From CAHJWO01 sp964245885 (GTDB taxonomy: Bacteria; Verrucomicrobiota; Verrucomicrobiia; Chthoniobacterales; SZAS-18): a stretch of 40,179 nucleotides of DNA. Below are positions 23,435 to 31,348 of this stretch, piece by piece. Positions within the stretch are counted from its first letter, which is position 1, and every line of letters starts with the position of its first letter. The translations under genes and the position numbers were made by a program. The stretch spans positions 1 to 40,179 of the forward strand of contig CAXTOX010000023.1 of the NCBI GenBank assembly GCA_964245885.1, given 5' to 3'. The notes under the pieces were generated by a model. It was not told the DNA's origin and did no database searches. It saw only the letters and a program-made list of their open reading frames with translations.

Positions 23435-24616
23435 GTGAAGACCGGCTTCATCGACAAACTCATCTCCCGCCTCGGCCGCGTCGGGCCGGAAGAGGCGCGC
23501 CGCCACCTCCTGCGCGTCGTGCGCGAAAAAGGCTTCCTCGAAACGATCTTCAACGCCATCCAGGAAGGCATCGTGGTCACCGACCCGCGCGGGCGCATCG
23601 TCTACCTCAACGGCGCGGCCACCGAGTTCTTCGGCCTCCACGCCAAGAACTCGCTCGGCCGGCCCCTCGCCGAACAGGTCCGCGGCCTCGACTGGGCCGC
23701 GCTCACCGCCAGCGACGAACTCGTCAGCCGCGACCTGGAGGTCTTCTACCCCGCGCACCGTTTCCTGAACCTCTACGCCGTGCCCCTGCGACTCGTGGAC
23801 GTGGACGCGGCTGAGACCGAGGAAAATCCCGCGTCGGGTCATGTCGGCCACGCGATGATCGTGCGCGACATCACCGAGGACCGTCGTTCCACGCAGACCA
23901 CCATCGAGAACGAACGCCTCTCCGCCCTGACCCTCCTCGCCGCCGGCGTCGCCCACGAGATCGGCAACCCGCTCAATTCGCTCACGATCCACCTCCAGCT
24001 CATGGAGCGGAAACTGCGCCGCCTCCCGCCCGACCAGCGCGCCGACCTCGATGAGAGCGTGCGCGTGGCCAAGGACGAGATCCGCCGGCTGGACTTCATC
24101 GTCAGCCAGTTCCTGCGCGCGATCCGGCCCGGCGCGGTCGAGACCCACCCGGGCGACGTGAACGCCATCCTGCAAGAAAGCGTGTCCTTCCTGAACGCCG
24201 AGATCGCCGACCGCGACATTCTCGTGGAACTCGAACCCGGCGACAATCTGCCCGCCGTCGAACTGGACCACGACCAGATGAAGCAGGCCTTCTACAACGT
24301 CATCCGCAACAGTTTCCAGGCGATGCGCGCCGGCGGCATCCTGCGGGTGGCGACGACGCTGGAACCCGACTATGTGGCGGTGAGCTTCCTGGACTCGGGC
24401 GGCGGCATCGCGCCGGAGAACATGAGCAAGGTGTTCGACCCGTATTTCACCACCAAGAGCAGCGGCAGCGGGCTGGGATTATTGATCGTGCGCCGGATCG
24501 TGCGCGAGCACGGCGGCGAGATCGAGCTACGCAACGACACCGGGCGCGGGTTGACCGTGGTGATCCGGCTGCCGCACGGCGACCGGCGGGCGAGGATGCT
24601 GGAGTTTGGCGGATAA
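23435..24616 (+). CDS. PAS-domain sensor histidine kinase, NtrB-like
   Basis: 393 residues with a GTG start, preceded by no clear Shine-Dalgarno. An N-terminal helix (about 1-30) leads to a PAS domain (about 33-145; IFNAIQEGIVVTDPRGRIVY, ending MIVRDITEDR). The HisKA helix LLAAGVAHEIGNPLNSLTIH carries the phosphoacceptor His174. The HATPase_c domain has the N box AFYNVIRNSFQAM, G1 LDSGGGIAP, the F box VFDPYFTTK and G2 GSGLGLLIVRRIVREHGGEI. There is no transmembrane segment, so it is a cytosolic kinase. No response regulator is adjacent, so its partner is elsewhere. Its first 243 bp are duplicated at 21990, which suggests that insertion of the island used this site. The stop codon runs straight into the heptad array that precedes the lipoprotein. 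Confidence 0.92.
   Translation: MKTGFIDKLISRLGRVGPEEARRHLLRVVREKGFLETIFNAIQEGIVVTDPRGRIVYLNGAATEFFGLHAKNSLGRPLAEQVRGLDWAALTASDELVSRDLEVFYPAHRFLNLYAVPLRLVDVDAAETEENPASGHVGHAMIVRDITEDRRSTQTTIENERLSALTLLAAGVAHEIGNPLNSLTIHLQLMERKLRRLPPDQRADLDESVRVAKDEIRRLDFIVSQFLRAIRPGAVETHPGDVNAILQESVSFLNAEIADRDILVELEPGDNLPAVELDHDQMKQAFYNVIRNSFQAMRAGGILRVATTLEPDYVAVSFLDSGGGIAPENMSKVFDPYFTTKSSGSGLGLLIVRRIVREHGGEIELRNDTGRGLTVVIRLPHGDRRARMLEFGG
23436..23678 (+). repeat. 243-bp direct repeat, right copy (within the kinase gene)
   Basis: This is the counterpart of 21990-22232, again with no difference found. The copy lies within the intact kinase gene from its second base onward, so this is the parental copy and the left one is the duplicate. 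Confidence 0.9.
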
Positions 24617-24768
24617 TGCAGAATGCAAAATGCAAAATGCAAAAGTCCAGAAGGCAGAAACAGAGGGCAAAATCTTCCAGGCCACTTTATGAAAAACCAT
24701 TTCCCTCGTCCGTGGCTTGCTGTCCGGGTGCTGGCATTTTGCATTTTGCATTTTGCATTTTGCATTTT
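24616..24768. repeat. Inverted ATGCAAA heptad array around the lipoprotein start
   Basis: The left arm is ATGCAGA plus three ATGCAAA units (24616-24643), beginning at the last base of the kinase stop. The right arm has five GCATTTT units (24734-24768). The arms are complementary and enclose the lipoprotein ATG at 24689, which lies about 45 bp after the left arm and 45 bp before the right arm. The right arm is coding: its 21-nt super-period reads Ala-Phe-Cys-Ile-Leu-His-Phe. Confidence 0.92.
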
Positions 24769-25177
24769 GGCTGCGTGCAGCCGCGGCCCGCAGACTGCCG
24801 CGGAGTTGTTTGACCAAATGCCGCGCCGCTACGGCGGTGACTTGCGCGTGCAGGGAGAGACCGTTGCGCGCACGCTCAACGTCGAAGTCCTCGATTTGAA
24901 GGTGCGCGATACGCACCTGCTGGAGTTCGGGCGCATCGCGTACGAGGTTTCCGGCGGCGACGAAGGCGCGCGCAAGGGCGAGGCTCCGATCAAGGGCACG
25001 ATCTCCGCGCCCGGCGGCGAAATCCAGATCGAGGACGCCAGCGGCGCGGGTGGGGGCGACGCGCTCAAAGCCGGGTCGTTCCAGGGCAAGTTGAGCGGTG
25101 ATCTGAAAACGGTCGATGCCAAGTGGAAGACGAGCTTCGATCAAGCGGCCGGCTTCCAGGGCAAGGCGGCGCGGTAG
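24689..25177 (+). CDS. Lipoprotein with repeat-encoded signal peptide
   Basis: 162 residues. The signal peptide is MKNHFPRPWLAVRVLAFCIL, then HFAFCILAAC; the lipobox L-A-A-C puts the lipidated Cys at position 30. Residues 16-27 are translated from five GCATTTT heptads, so the hydrophobic core comes from an intergenic repeat. The mature part starts SRGPQTAAELFDQMPRRYGG and continues with charged, beta-like sequence (LNVEVLDLKVRDTHLLEFGR; EAPIKGTISAPGGEIQIEDA; GSFQGKLSGDLKTVDAKWKT). No domain is recognised. It lies 72 bp after the kinase and 8 bp before the exostosin-like gene, likely one transcript. Envelope attachment is predicted from the lipobox. Confidence 0.8.
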   Translation: MKNHFPRPWLAVRVLAFCILHFAFCILAACSRGPQTAAELFDQMPRRYGGDLRVQGETVARTLNVEVLDLKVRDTHLLEFGRIAYEVSGGDEGARKGEAPIKGTISAPGGEIQIEDASGAGGGDALKAGSFQGKLSGDLKTVDAKWKTSFDQAAGFQGKAAR

Positions 25178-25185
25178 CCGATCAA

Positions 25186-26190
25186 ATGAACGTCCACTTT
25201 GCCTTTCCCGACGGCATCCGGATGCAGCCTTGGGAAGACTTCTTCCTCACCGAAATTCGCGCGCACTTCCAAGCGCATCCCGGGAACGCGTATCATCTCG
25301 TGGATGAACCGGCTGAGGCGGAGGTTATCGTCCTGCTGGAATCCAACGGGTTCCGCAGCCAGCACGACATCGCCGCGCTCGAACGGCAGGCGCTCGTCCG
25401 CGACTACCCGGAGAAGGTGTTCGCCATCAACTACGAGGATCATCCGGCGGGTTTTCTGCCCGGGTTATACGCGGCCCTGTCGGCGAGCCGCTACGACCCT
25501 GCGCGGCACGCGGCGTGGTGCTACCTGTTCCCGCCCAACCCGGAGGTGTACCGCGCCGCGCCGGTCGCCCTGAAGGAAGAAGACGCGCTGTTGTTTTCGT
25601 TTCGCGGCGCGCCGTCGCACGAGTGCCGCGACCGGTTGTTTGCGCTGAAGCTGCCGGCCGGGACCCGCGCGCGGGTGACCCGCATCGACCGCTGGTACGA
25701 CCACACGCAGGGCGAGCAGCAGGACTACGTGACGGAGCTCCTGTGCAGCCGCTTCGTGCTGTGTCCGCGCGGACTGGCCCCGGCGTCGCACCGGCTTTTT
25801 GAAGTGATGGCGCTGGGCCGCTGTCCGGTGATCATCGGCGATGAATGGGTGCCGCCGGAAGCCGTGGACTGGGAGCGGTGCTCGATCCGCGTCGCCGAGA
25901 AGGACATTGCCGGGCTGCCCGCGCTTCTGGCCCGGCGCGAAGGAGAAGCGGTGGAACTTGGCCAGCGGGCGCGCCAGACCTGGGAACGGTTCTTCTCCCC
26001 GGAGCGCCGGTTCGAGGCGGCGCTCGACGCCATCGTGCGGCTGCGCGACCGCCGGCCGGCGGGCTACGACGAACGCGTCTACCAGCAAGGCTGGCGGTCC
26101 AATCGTTTTTACCGGATCAATGGCTGGGCGCTCGACCAGCGTCTGGCGCGCGGGGCGGGGAAGGTGTGGCGACGGTTCGTTACAAGGTAG
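25186..26190 (+). CDS. Exostosin-like (GT47) glycosyltransferase
   Basis: 334 residues. The C-terminal half has the exostosin signature SRFVLCPRGLAPASHRLFEV, then MALGRCPVIIGDEWVPPEAV: 'CPrG....s.RlfE.la.GciPVii.d...lP'. The N-terminal half (MNVHFAFPDGIRMQPWEDFF; AEAEVIVLLESNGFRS) is the acceptor-side domain. It is cytosolic, with no signal peptide or membrane anchor, unlike animal exostosins, and this suits bacterial surface-glycan synthesis. The ATG at 25186 is 8 bp after the lipoprotein stop. The last codons and the TAG (26188-26190) lie inside the 44-bp inverted repeat, so the end of the protein is set by the repeat. The convergent neighbour is another glycosyltransferase-like gene. Confidence 0.78.
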   Translation: MNVHFAFPDGIRMQPWEDFFLTEIRAHFQAHPGNAYHLVDEPAEAEVIVLLESNGFRSQHDIAALERQALVRDYPEKVFAINYEDHPAGFLPGLYAALSASRYDPARHAAWCYLFPPNPEVYRAAPVALKEEDALLFSFRGAPSHECRDRLFALKLPAGTRARVTRIDRWYDHTQGEQQDYVTELLCSRFVLCPRGLAPASHRLFEVMALGRCPVIIGDEWVPPEAVDWERCSIRVAEKDIAGLPALLARREGEAVELGQRARQTWERFFSPERRFEAALDAIVRLRDRRPAGYDERVYQQGWRSNRFYRINGWALDQRLARGAGKVWRRFVTR

Positions 26191-26307
26191 GGTCGCCTCT
26201 CCGAGGCGATCCAAATTTGGTTTGGATGACCGCGCCCGTACGTCCGACGTTCCTTCCGGAGACATTTGGATCGCCTCGGAGAGGCGACCCTACCTTGTAA
26301 CGAACCG
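26173..26307. repeat. 44-bp perfect inverted repeat between convergent genes
   Basis: Arms 26173-26216 and 26264-26307 are perfectly complementary and 47 bp apart. Each contains GGTAGGGTCGCCTCTCCGAG, then GCGATCC, the same core design as the 589-702 element. The left arm overlaps the last six codons and the TAG of the exostosin-like gene; the right arm ends 16 bp from the stop of the minus-strand glycosyltransferase. The long stem could act as a bidirectional terminator or mRNA stabiliser, although there is no T-run. Confidence 0.92.
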
Positions 26308-26323
26308 CCTGCGGCGGCCCTGT

Positions 26324-27391
26324 TCACACGCTTTCCGAGAGCAGCCGGAAGGTGTCGTCGGCGTGCACCCGGAGGGCGTGCGTGCGATACCACGCGTGCG
26401 CCGCGTCGGCCACGGCTCCGAAGGACGCATCGTCACCCGAGCCTTCCAAATAATGTTCGCCCGCACGCAGACCGTCTTCCGCGCCGACGTTGCCGGGGAA
26501 GGTCACCGGCACCATGCGGTGCGCGCAGTACGCGGCGAAGGTTCCTGACTTGCCTAAGTACGGGGCGGGATAACTGAAGTACCCCGCCAGCGAACGCGCG
26601 AACAACGCGCTCGCCGCCGCTGCCGGCAGCACACCGGTTTCCCGCACTTCCACGCCGCCGCCGAGACGCACGCCGCCGGGGATTGGCGCGCCCACGTCCA
26701 CGACGCGCGCGATGCCGTGCCGTTGGCAGAACGCCGCGAGCGCATCGGCGTGCGTGTACACCGCTTCGCGCACGTGGCGGCTGCCGAACACGACGAGCTG
26801 GCGTTCACGCGTGTCGGCCGGCGGCGGGTCGGCGGGTTCGCCCAGGTTCGAGAACACGGGTGCGATGACCGTGGGCAGGTCTCCCGTGCGCCAGAGGGTC
26901 CGGCGGAGTTCGCGGCGGGAAACCGATGTGGTGATGCGCCGGGCATCGGCTGCGCGCGCGAGCCGCGCGGCGAGCCATCGCTGGATCGGGTTCACCCAGA
27001 ACGCGCTCGACCACGGCGGACCGGAGGCGTAGACCTCGTGGAAGAACACGAGCAGCCGACCCGACGACCCGGCCGCGCGCTTCCAGCGTTCCACGGCGTC
27101 GACCAGCCAGAGCGGGCAGCCGCGGTTCGCGTAGCCGTAGGGAACGTAATGCAACAGGACCACGCCGGCCCCGTCGAGCAGCGGACGCGGCGCCTCGGCC
27201 GAACGCGCAGCAATGGCAACGGCGGGAAACGGCGGGACGGCGGGGGGTGAGTTCCAGCCGGGATCGCCGCCGACGATGAACCGCGTGGCAACCCCGTGAC
27301 GGACGAGGAGTTCGCGGGCAAGCAGCGTCGCGTAGTCGCCGACGCCGCTGACGGCGGGCGGAAGGGTGGGAACAATTTGGATCAGGTCCAT
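26324..27391 (-). CDS. Glycosyltransferase-like protein
   Basis: 355 residues from MDLIQIVPTLPPAVSGVGDY; an ATG 18 bp upstream is possible. The start, with PPAVSGVGDYATLLARELLV, is the GT4/GT-B pattern in which a glycine loop near the N-terminus precedes an acceptor helix. VVLLHYVPYGYANRGCPLWL and LLVFFHEVYASGPPW are the strands that follow in this family. TTSVSRRELRRTL and VIAPVFSNLGEPA mark the domain crossover, and the C-terminal half has YLGKSGTFAAYCAHRMVPVT in place of the usual E-x7-E region. No membrane segment is seen. It probably acts with the neighbouring exostosin-like enzyme in glycan synthesis. It is divergent from ureC, with an octad array in the shared upstream region. Confidence 0.72.
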   Translation of the reverse strand: MDLIQIVPTLPPAVSGVGDYATLLARELLVRHGVATRFIVGGDPGWNSPPAVPPFPAVAIAARSAEAPRPLLDGAGVVLLHYVPYGYANRGCPLWLVDAVERWKRAAGSSGRLLVFFHEVYASGPPWSSAFWVNPIQRWLAARLARAADARRITTSVSRRELRRTLWRTGDLPTVIAPVFSNLGEPADPPPADTRERQLVVFGSRHVREAVYTHADALAAFCQRHGIARVVDVGAPIPGGVRLGGGVEVRETGVLPAAAASALFARSLAGYFSYPAPYLGKSGTFAAYCAHRMVPVTFPGNVGAEDGLRAGEHYLEGSGDDASFGAVADAAHAWYRTHALRVHADDTFRLLSESV

Positions 27392-27420
27392 CGGACAGCG
27401 GCACGCCATGTGGGAGGCAG

Positions 27421-27555
27421 GCGGCACTTTAACACAGAGACACGGAGACACGGAGGGCCACGGAGAAAGGCAGGAAGAAGGGAGCAAGAAACACCCCACT
27501 CTTTTCTGTCTCCGTGGCCCTCCGTGTCTCCGTGTCTCTGTGCTAAAGTGCCGCG
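27421..27555. repeat. Inverted octad array in the divergent glycosyltransferase/ureC spacer
   Basis: The left arm (about 27421-27466) starts GGCACTTTAACACAGAGACA and has an 8-bp period (GACACGGA). The right arm (about 27507-27555) ends TGTCTCTGTGCTAAAGTGCC. Pairing covers about 45 of 47 positions. The start TTTAACAC(A/G)GAGACACGGAG is shared with 16341-16386. It lies 30 bp upstream of the glycosyltransferase start and about 55 bp upstream of ureC, so it is well placed to affect both transcripts. Confidence 0.9.
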
Positions 27556-27610
27556 GCCGGCCACGTTTCGGCCTTGCGTCGGAGGAACGTCTTCCCCATG
27601 CTCGCGCGTC

Positions 27611-29359
27611 ATGGCTTTGCACCTGTCACGGCGGCAGTACGCCGAAATGTTCGGACCGACGACCGGCGACCGCGTTCGCCTGGCCGACACGGAACTTTTC
27701 ATCGAGGTCGAACGCGACCTCATCGCGGAGGGCGGCGGCTACGGCAACGAGGTGAAGTTCGGCGGCGGCAAGGTCATCCGCGACGGCATGGGCCAATCGT
27801 CCCTCGCCCTCGACGCGGAATCGCTCGACCTCGTGCTCACCAACGCGCTCATCCTCGACGCCGTGCAAGGGGTCATCAAGGCGGACATCGGCGTCAAGAA
27901 CGGCCGCATCGCCGCCGTCGGCCACGCGGGCAACCCGCTCGTGCAAAGCGGCATCACCCCGGGCATGACCATCGGCGCGGCGACGGAGGTCATCGCGGCC
28001 GAGGGCTGCATCGTCACGGCGGGCGGCATCGACGGGCACATCCATTTCATCTGCCCGCAGCAGATCGAACACGCGCTCGCCTCGGGCATCACGACGATGA
28101 TCGGCGGCGGCACCGGCCCGGCCACGGGCACCAACGCCACGACCTGCACCCCCGGCATCTGGAACCTCCACCGCATGCTCGAAGCCGCCGACGAATACCC
28201 GATGAACCTCGGCTTCCTCGGCAAGGGCAACTGTTCCACGCCCGGGCCACTGCGCGAGCAGATCCTCGCCGGCGCGATGGGCCTCAAACTCCACGAGGAT
28301 TGGGGCACGACGCCCGCCGCCATTGACTGCTGCCTCGGTGTCGCCGACGAACTGGACATCCAGGTCGCCATCCACACCGACACGCTCAACGAGAGCGGCT
28401 TCGTGGAGGAAACGCTCGCCGCGTTCAAGGGCCGCACGATCCACACCTTCCACAGCGAGGGCGCGGGCGGCGGGCACGCGCCGGACATCATCCGGGTCTG
28501 CGGCGAGGAAAACGTCCTACCGTCGTCCACGAACCCGACGCGGCCCTTCACGGTCAACACCATCGACGAGCACCTCGACATGCTCATGGTCTGCCATCAC
28601 CTCGACAGCAAGATCCCCGAGGACGTGGCGTTCGCCGAATCGCGCATCCGCCCGGAGACCATCGCCGCCGAGGACCGGCTGCACGACCTCGGGGCGTTTT
28701 CCATGATGAGCAGCGACAGCCAGGCGATGGGCCGGGTGGGGGAGGTCGTGCTGCGGACGTGGCAGACGGCGCACAAGATGAAGACGCAGTTCGGCGTGCT
28801 CGCGCTGCCGGCGGGCGTTGCCGAAGCGCACGGCCGGGCGGATAACTTCCGCGCGTTGCGCTACGTGGCGAAATACACGATCAACCCCGCCATCGCCAAC
28901 GGTGTCGCGCACGAGGTCGGCAGTATCGAGGTGGGTAAACTGGCGGACCTCGTGGTGTACAAGCCGGCGTTCTTCGGCGTCAAACCCGAGTTGATATTAA
29001 AAGGCGGGATGATCGCGTGCGCGAACATGGGCGACCCGAACGCGAGCATCCCGACGCCGCAGCCGACATTCTACCGGCCGCAGTTCGCGGCGCACGGTCG
29101 GGCGAAATATGCGACGAGCGTGACATTCGTGAGCGGTGCGTCGCTGGCGGCAGGATTGACGGACAAGGTGACGTTGCGCAAGCGCCTTGTCGCCGCGTCG
29201 AACACGCGCAAGATCGGCAAACGCGACCTCCTGTTAAACGACGCGACGCCGCGCATGGAAGTGGACCCGGAAACGTACACGGTCAAGGCCGATGGCGTCG
29301 TCCTGACGTGCGAACCGGCAAGCGTTCTGCCGATGGCGCAACGATATTTTTTGTTTTAA
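27611..29359 (+). CDS. ureC: Urease subunit alpha
   Basis: 582 residues, slightly longer than the usual 567-572. All active-site residues are present, at a constant offset of +9 from Klebsiella numbering: His143 and His145 (GHIHFICPQQ), the carbamylated Lys226 (GLKLHEDWGTT), His255 (AIHTDTLNESGF), His281 (HTFHSEGAGGGHAPD), the flap Cys328-His329 (MVCHHLD) and Asp369 (MSSDSQAMGRVGE). The enzyme hydrolyses urea to ammonia and carbamate using two Ni ions and acts in the cytosol. The ATG at 27611 begins ALHLSRRQYAEMFGPTTGDR, the standard N-terminus. The usual upstream ureA and ureB are absent; a divergent glycosyltransferase gene occupies that place. The accessory genes lie further right. Confidence 0.97.
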   Translation: MALHLSRRQYAEMFGPTTGDRVRLADTELFIEVERDLIAEGGGYGNEVKFGGGKVIRDGMGQSSLALDAESLDLVLTNALILDAVQGVIKADIGVKNGRIAAVGHAGNPLVQSGITPGMTIGAATEVIAAEGCIVTAGGIDGHIHFICPQQIEHALASGITTMIGGGTGPATGTNATTCTPGIWNLHRMLEAADEYPMNLGFLGKGNCSTPGPLREQILAGAMGLKLHEDWGTTPAAIDCCLGVADELDIQVAIHTDTLNESGFVEETLAAFKGRTIHTFHSEGAGGGHAPDIIRVCGEENVLPSSTNPTRPFTVNTIDEHLDMLMVCHHLDSKIPEDVAFAESRIRPETIAAEDRLHDLGAFSMMSSDSQAMGRVGEVVLRTWQTAHKMKTQFGVLALPAGVAEAHGRADNFRALRYVAKYTINPAIANGVAHEVGSIEVGKLADLVVYKPAFFGVKPELILKGGMIACANMGDPNASIPTPQPTFYRPQFAAHGRAKYATSVTFVSGASLAAGLTDKVTLRKRLVAASNTRKIGKRDLLLNDATPRMEVDPETYTVKADGVVLTCEPASVLPMAQRYFLF

Positions 29360-29432
29360 GCCGCAGAAAACGCCGAAACGGGGGATTTTCCTGACGGCAG
29401 GTGGCAGCGAATCTGCTCCTTTCCCGGGGCGC

Positions 29433-30486
29433 ATGTCTTCCGACCGGTTGCGCTCCACCCTCTATCATTCGATCCCCAAATCACCGTCGCGGCCCCCGCC
29501 GCTCTGGCAGACCGCGAACGCCTTGAACGTGGCGGCTGTTCCCGCGGTGGCAGCGGAGCGCAGACCAATGACTTCCGCCGTGCTGGCCGGGTGGATTTGC
29601 GTGGGCGTCGGGTTGTTGACCGCATGGCTGTTCCCGTTGGCGCACTTTTTTTTCAGCATCGCCATCGTCCTGTCAATCGTGGCGATGGCGACGCATCAGG
29701 TGCGCAGTGGGCTGCAACTGCTCGCGGGTTCTCTGGCGGGTATCTTTGTTTGCGCGGTGCTCTTTATTTTCTGGGTCTCGGCGGCGGTTGCGGGTGCGTT
29801 CCATGCCGCCGCCAAGGCACAGCCGCCCGTCAGGACGATTTCCTGGACGACGGCAACGCCGGCAGTCAACCTTGCCCGCCCCGCGGCCACTCCATCTGCC
29901 CCGCGAGTGGCAAGCATCGCCAGCGCTCCGGCGCGCGACACCAACGTCTGGCCATTGGCTCTGGACGAAGTGACGAACATGCTCAACGACGGCCGGCGGG
30001 ACGACGAAATCATGGCGACAACGGCTGGCCGCCCGCTCCGAGGTCAGATCGGAACACCGGAAATCACCACCTTGCGAGCGTACGGAGCCAGCGACCGTCT
30101 GATCGACNNNNNNNNNNCTGCGGACACGTCCAATCGCCGGGAGCGTGCCACGTTCCACGGCGTACGTCGCGCCGACAGCATCCGTGGTGTACACCGCGCC
30201 GATCCCGGCTGCCCCGGCGAGGGTCACCCCGACCGCCCCCGCGATGCCAGCCGTCCGGCCACCGGTTGCCGCCCCTGCCACCCCGCCCCCGGTTGATTAT
30301 GCTGCCAGGGACCGCCAGATCCAGGCGTTGCAAAAGGCGATTGATTCCCTGGACGAACAAATCCGCCGGTACCAGACGAGTTCCCATTACACCTTCAACC
30401 AGCAGACGGGCGACGACTACCTGAAGTACGTTGACAAGCAGCGCAACGATCTTCGGCGCCAGAAATGGGCGCTCGAAGGCCGCTGA
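29433..30486 (+). CDS. Membrane protein of unknown function, interrupted by an assembly gap
   Basis: The N-terminal part (29433 to the gap) has a Pro-rich start, then three hydrophobic segments (VLAGWICVGVGLLTAWLFPL; FFFSIAIVLSIVAMA; LLAGSLAGIFVCAVLFIFWV) and an Ala/Pro-rich linker. It ends VTNMLNDGRRDDEIMATTAG, which recalls short helical repeats often seen as 'v..Ll..G..ddvI...i'. Ten N follow (30108-30117). After the gap the coding frame is shifted: YVAPTASVVYTAPIPAAPAR leads to a coiled coil (ARDRQIQALQKAIDSLDEQI) ending DLRRQKWALEGR at 30486. The two halves are most simply one gene whose gap length is wrong. An internal Met at about codon 46 is an alternative start. It ends 2 bp from the convergent PIN gene. 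Confidence 0.6.
30108..30117. other. Scaffold gap (10 N)
   Basis: Ten ambiguous bases, a standard placeholder for a gap of unknown size. The reading frame of the surrounding gene is not kept across it (frame of 29433 before, frame of 30145 after). Confidence 0.99.
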
Positions 30487-30488
30487 GT

Positions 30489-30896
30489 TCACCCGGCAAC
30501 CGTCAGCAAGCGGACCGCCGGAAAATATCGCCGCAGGTATCCGCGATCCTCCGTGGCCAGTGCCTGTGCCTGCCGGGAGGCGTGCGCGGCGACGAGAAAA
30601 TCGGGCAGGATGGCTTTGCGCGGTCCGCCCTCGTTGCGGTAGGCCCGAAAGATTTCACCCGCCAGCAACGCCGCATCCTCGGACAGCGGGCTATGCTGCA
30701 AATCGAGGCTGCGCAATGCTTCCCGGCACCTGTCATCCGAAGGAAAAAACGACCGCACTTCCGCCAGGACGACCGGGGAAACCAGCAGCGCGCCTTTCTC
30801 GGCGTTCTCGCGCAGGCATTCCAACCACGCGCTGCCGTGCGGTTCGCCTTTGAAAATTGCCAGCAGGACGGAAGTATCGACGGCGACCCCACTCAC
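30489..30896 (-). CDS. PIN-domain toxin, VapC-like
   Basis: 135 residues. The PIN acidic residues are visible: VDTSVLLAIF (Asp7), LAEVRSFF (the conserved Glu), ILPDFLVAAHASRQAQ (Asp near 98) and ATEDRGYLRRYFP (Asp near 115). These coordinate Mg2+/Mn2+ in RNases of the VapC family, which cleave tRNA or rRNA. I chose the GTG at 30896 because it overlaps the antitoxin stop by four bases (GTGA), the typical toxin-antitoxin coupling; the longer upstream reading is antisense to the antitoxin. It is convergent with the gap-interrupted gene. Confidence 0.85.
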   Translation of the reverse strand: MSGVAVDTSVLLAIFKGEPHGSAWLECLRENAEKGALLVSPVVLAEVRSFFPSDDRCREALRSLDLQHSPLSEDAALLAGEIFRAYRNEGGPRKAILPDFLVAAHASRQAQALATEDRGYLRRYFPAVRLLTVAG

Positions 30897-31168
30897 TTGC
30901 GTTTGGCTGGCTGGCGGCGGCGCGTGGTGGGCGGCAGTTCCACCGGGCCGCGCAATGCATCCAGCCATTGGGCCGGGCTGCGCCCCGATAGTTCGTCTTT
31001 CAGGCAACCCAACACGGCATCATGGCGGCTGCGGTCCACGACTTTTCGCAAACGAATGCCGTCCTCGACGGCGACGAAATCTACCTTTGCGCCCGGTTTG
31101 ATCCCGAACTGGTCCCGCAGCGATTTTGGAATGGTCACCTGTCCTTTGGAGGTCACGAGCGCCTTCAT
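30893..31168 (-). CDS. AbrB/SpoVT-type antitoxin
   Basis: 91 residues. The N-terminal swapped-hairpin DNA-binding fold is MKALVTSKGQVTIPKSLRDQ, then FGIKPGAKVDFVAVEDGIRL, the textbook AbrB pattern (kGQvtIPk.lR..lgi..G..v.f). The C-terminal half (LGCLKDELSGRSPAQWLDAL, then a basic end) is the part expected to bind the toxin. It is upstream of the PIN gene and overlaps it by 4 bp, forming a VapBC-like module that probably represses its own promoter. The module is inserted between ureC and ureE. Confidence 0.88.
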   Translation of the reverse strand: MKALVTSKGQVTIPKSLRDQFGIKPGAKVDFVAVEDGIRLRKVVDRSRHDAVLGCLKDELSGRSPAQWLDALRGPVELPPTTRRRQPAKRK

Positions 31169-31348
31169 GAAGCAAAAGTAAGAAATCCCGGTAAGAAAAG
31201 CAAATCATTCCCTCCTGGCTGGATCGACAGCCCGGCAAAGATTGCAGGTGGCCGGACACATCCGCCCGGGAGCCCGCGTGCGGATACGCCAGAGGATTTT
31301 TCCGAAAGGAAACGCGGGCCAACCGCAATCACCCGACGGACGCGAGCC

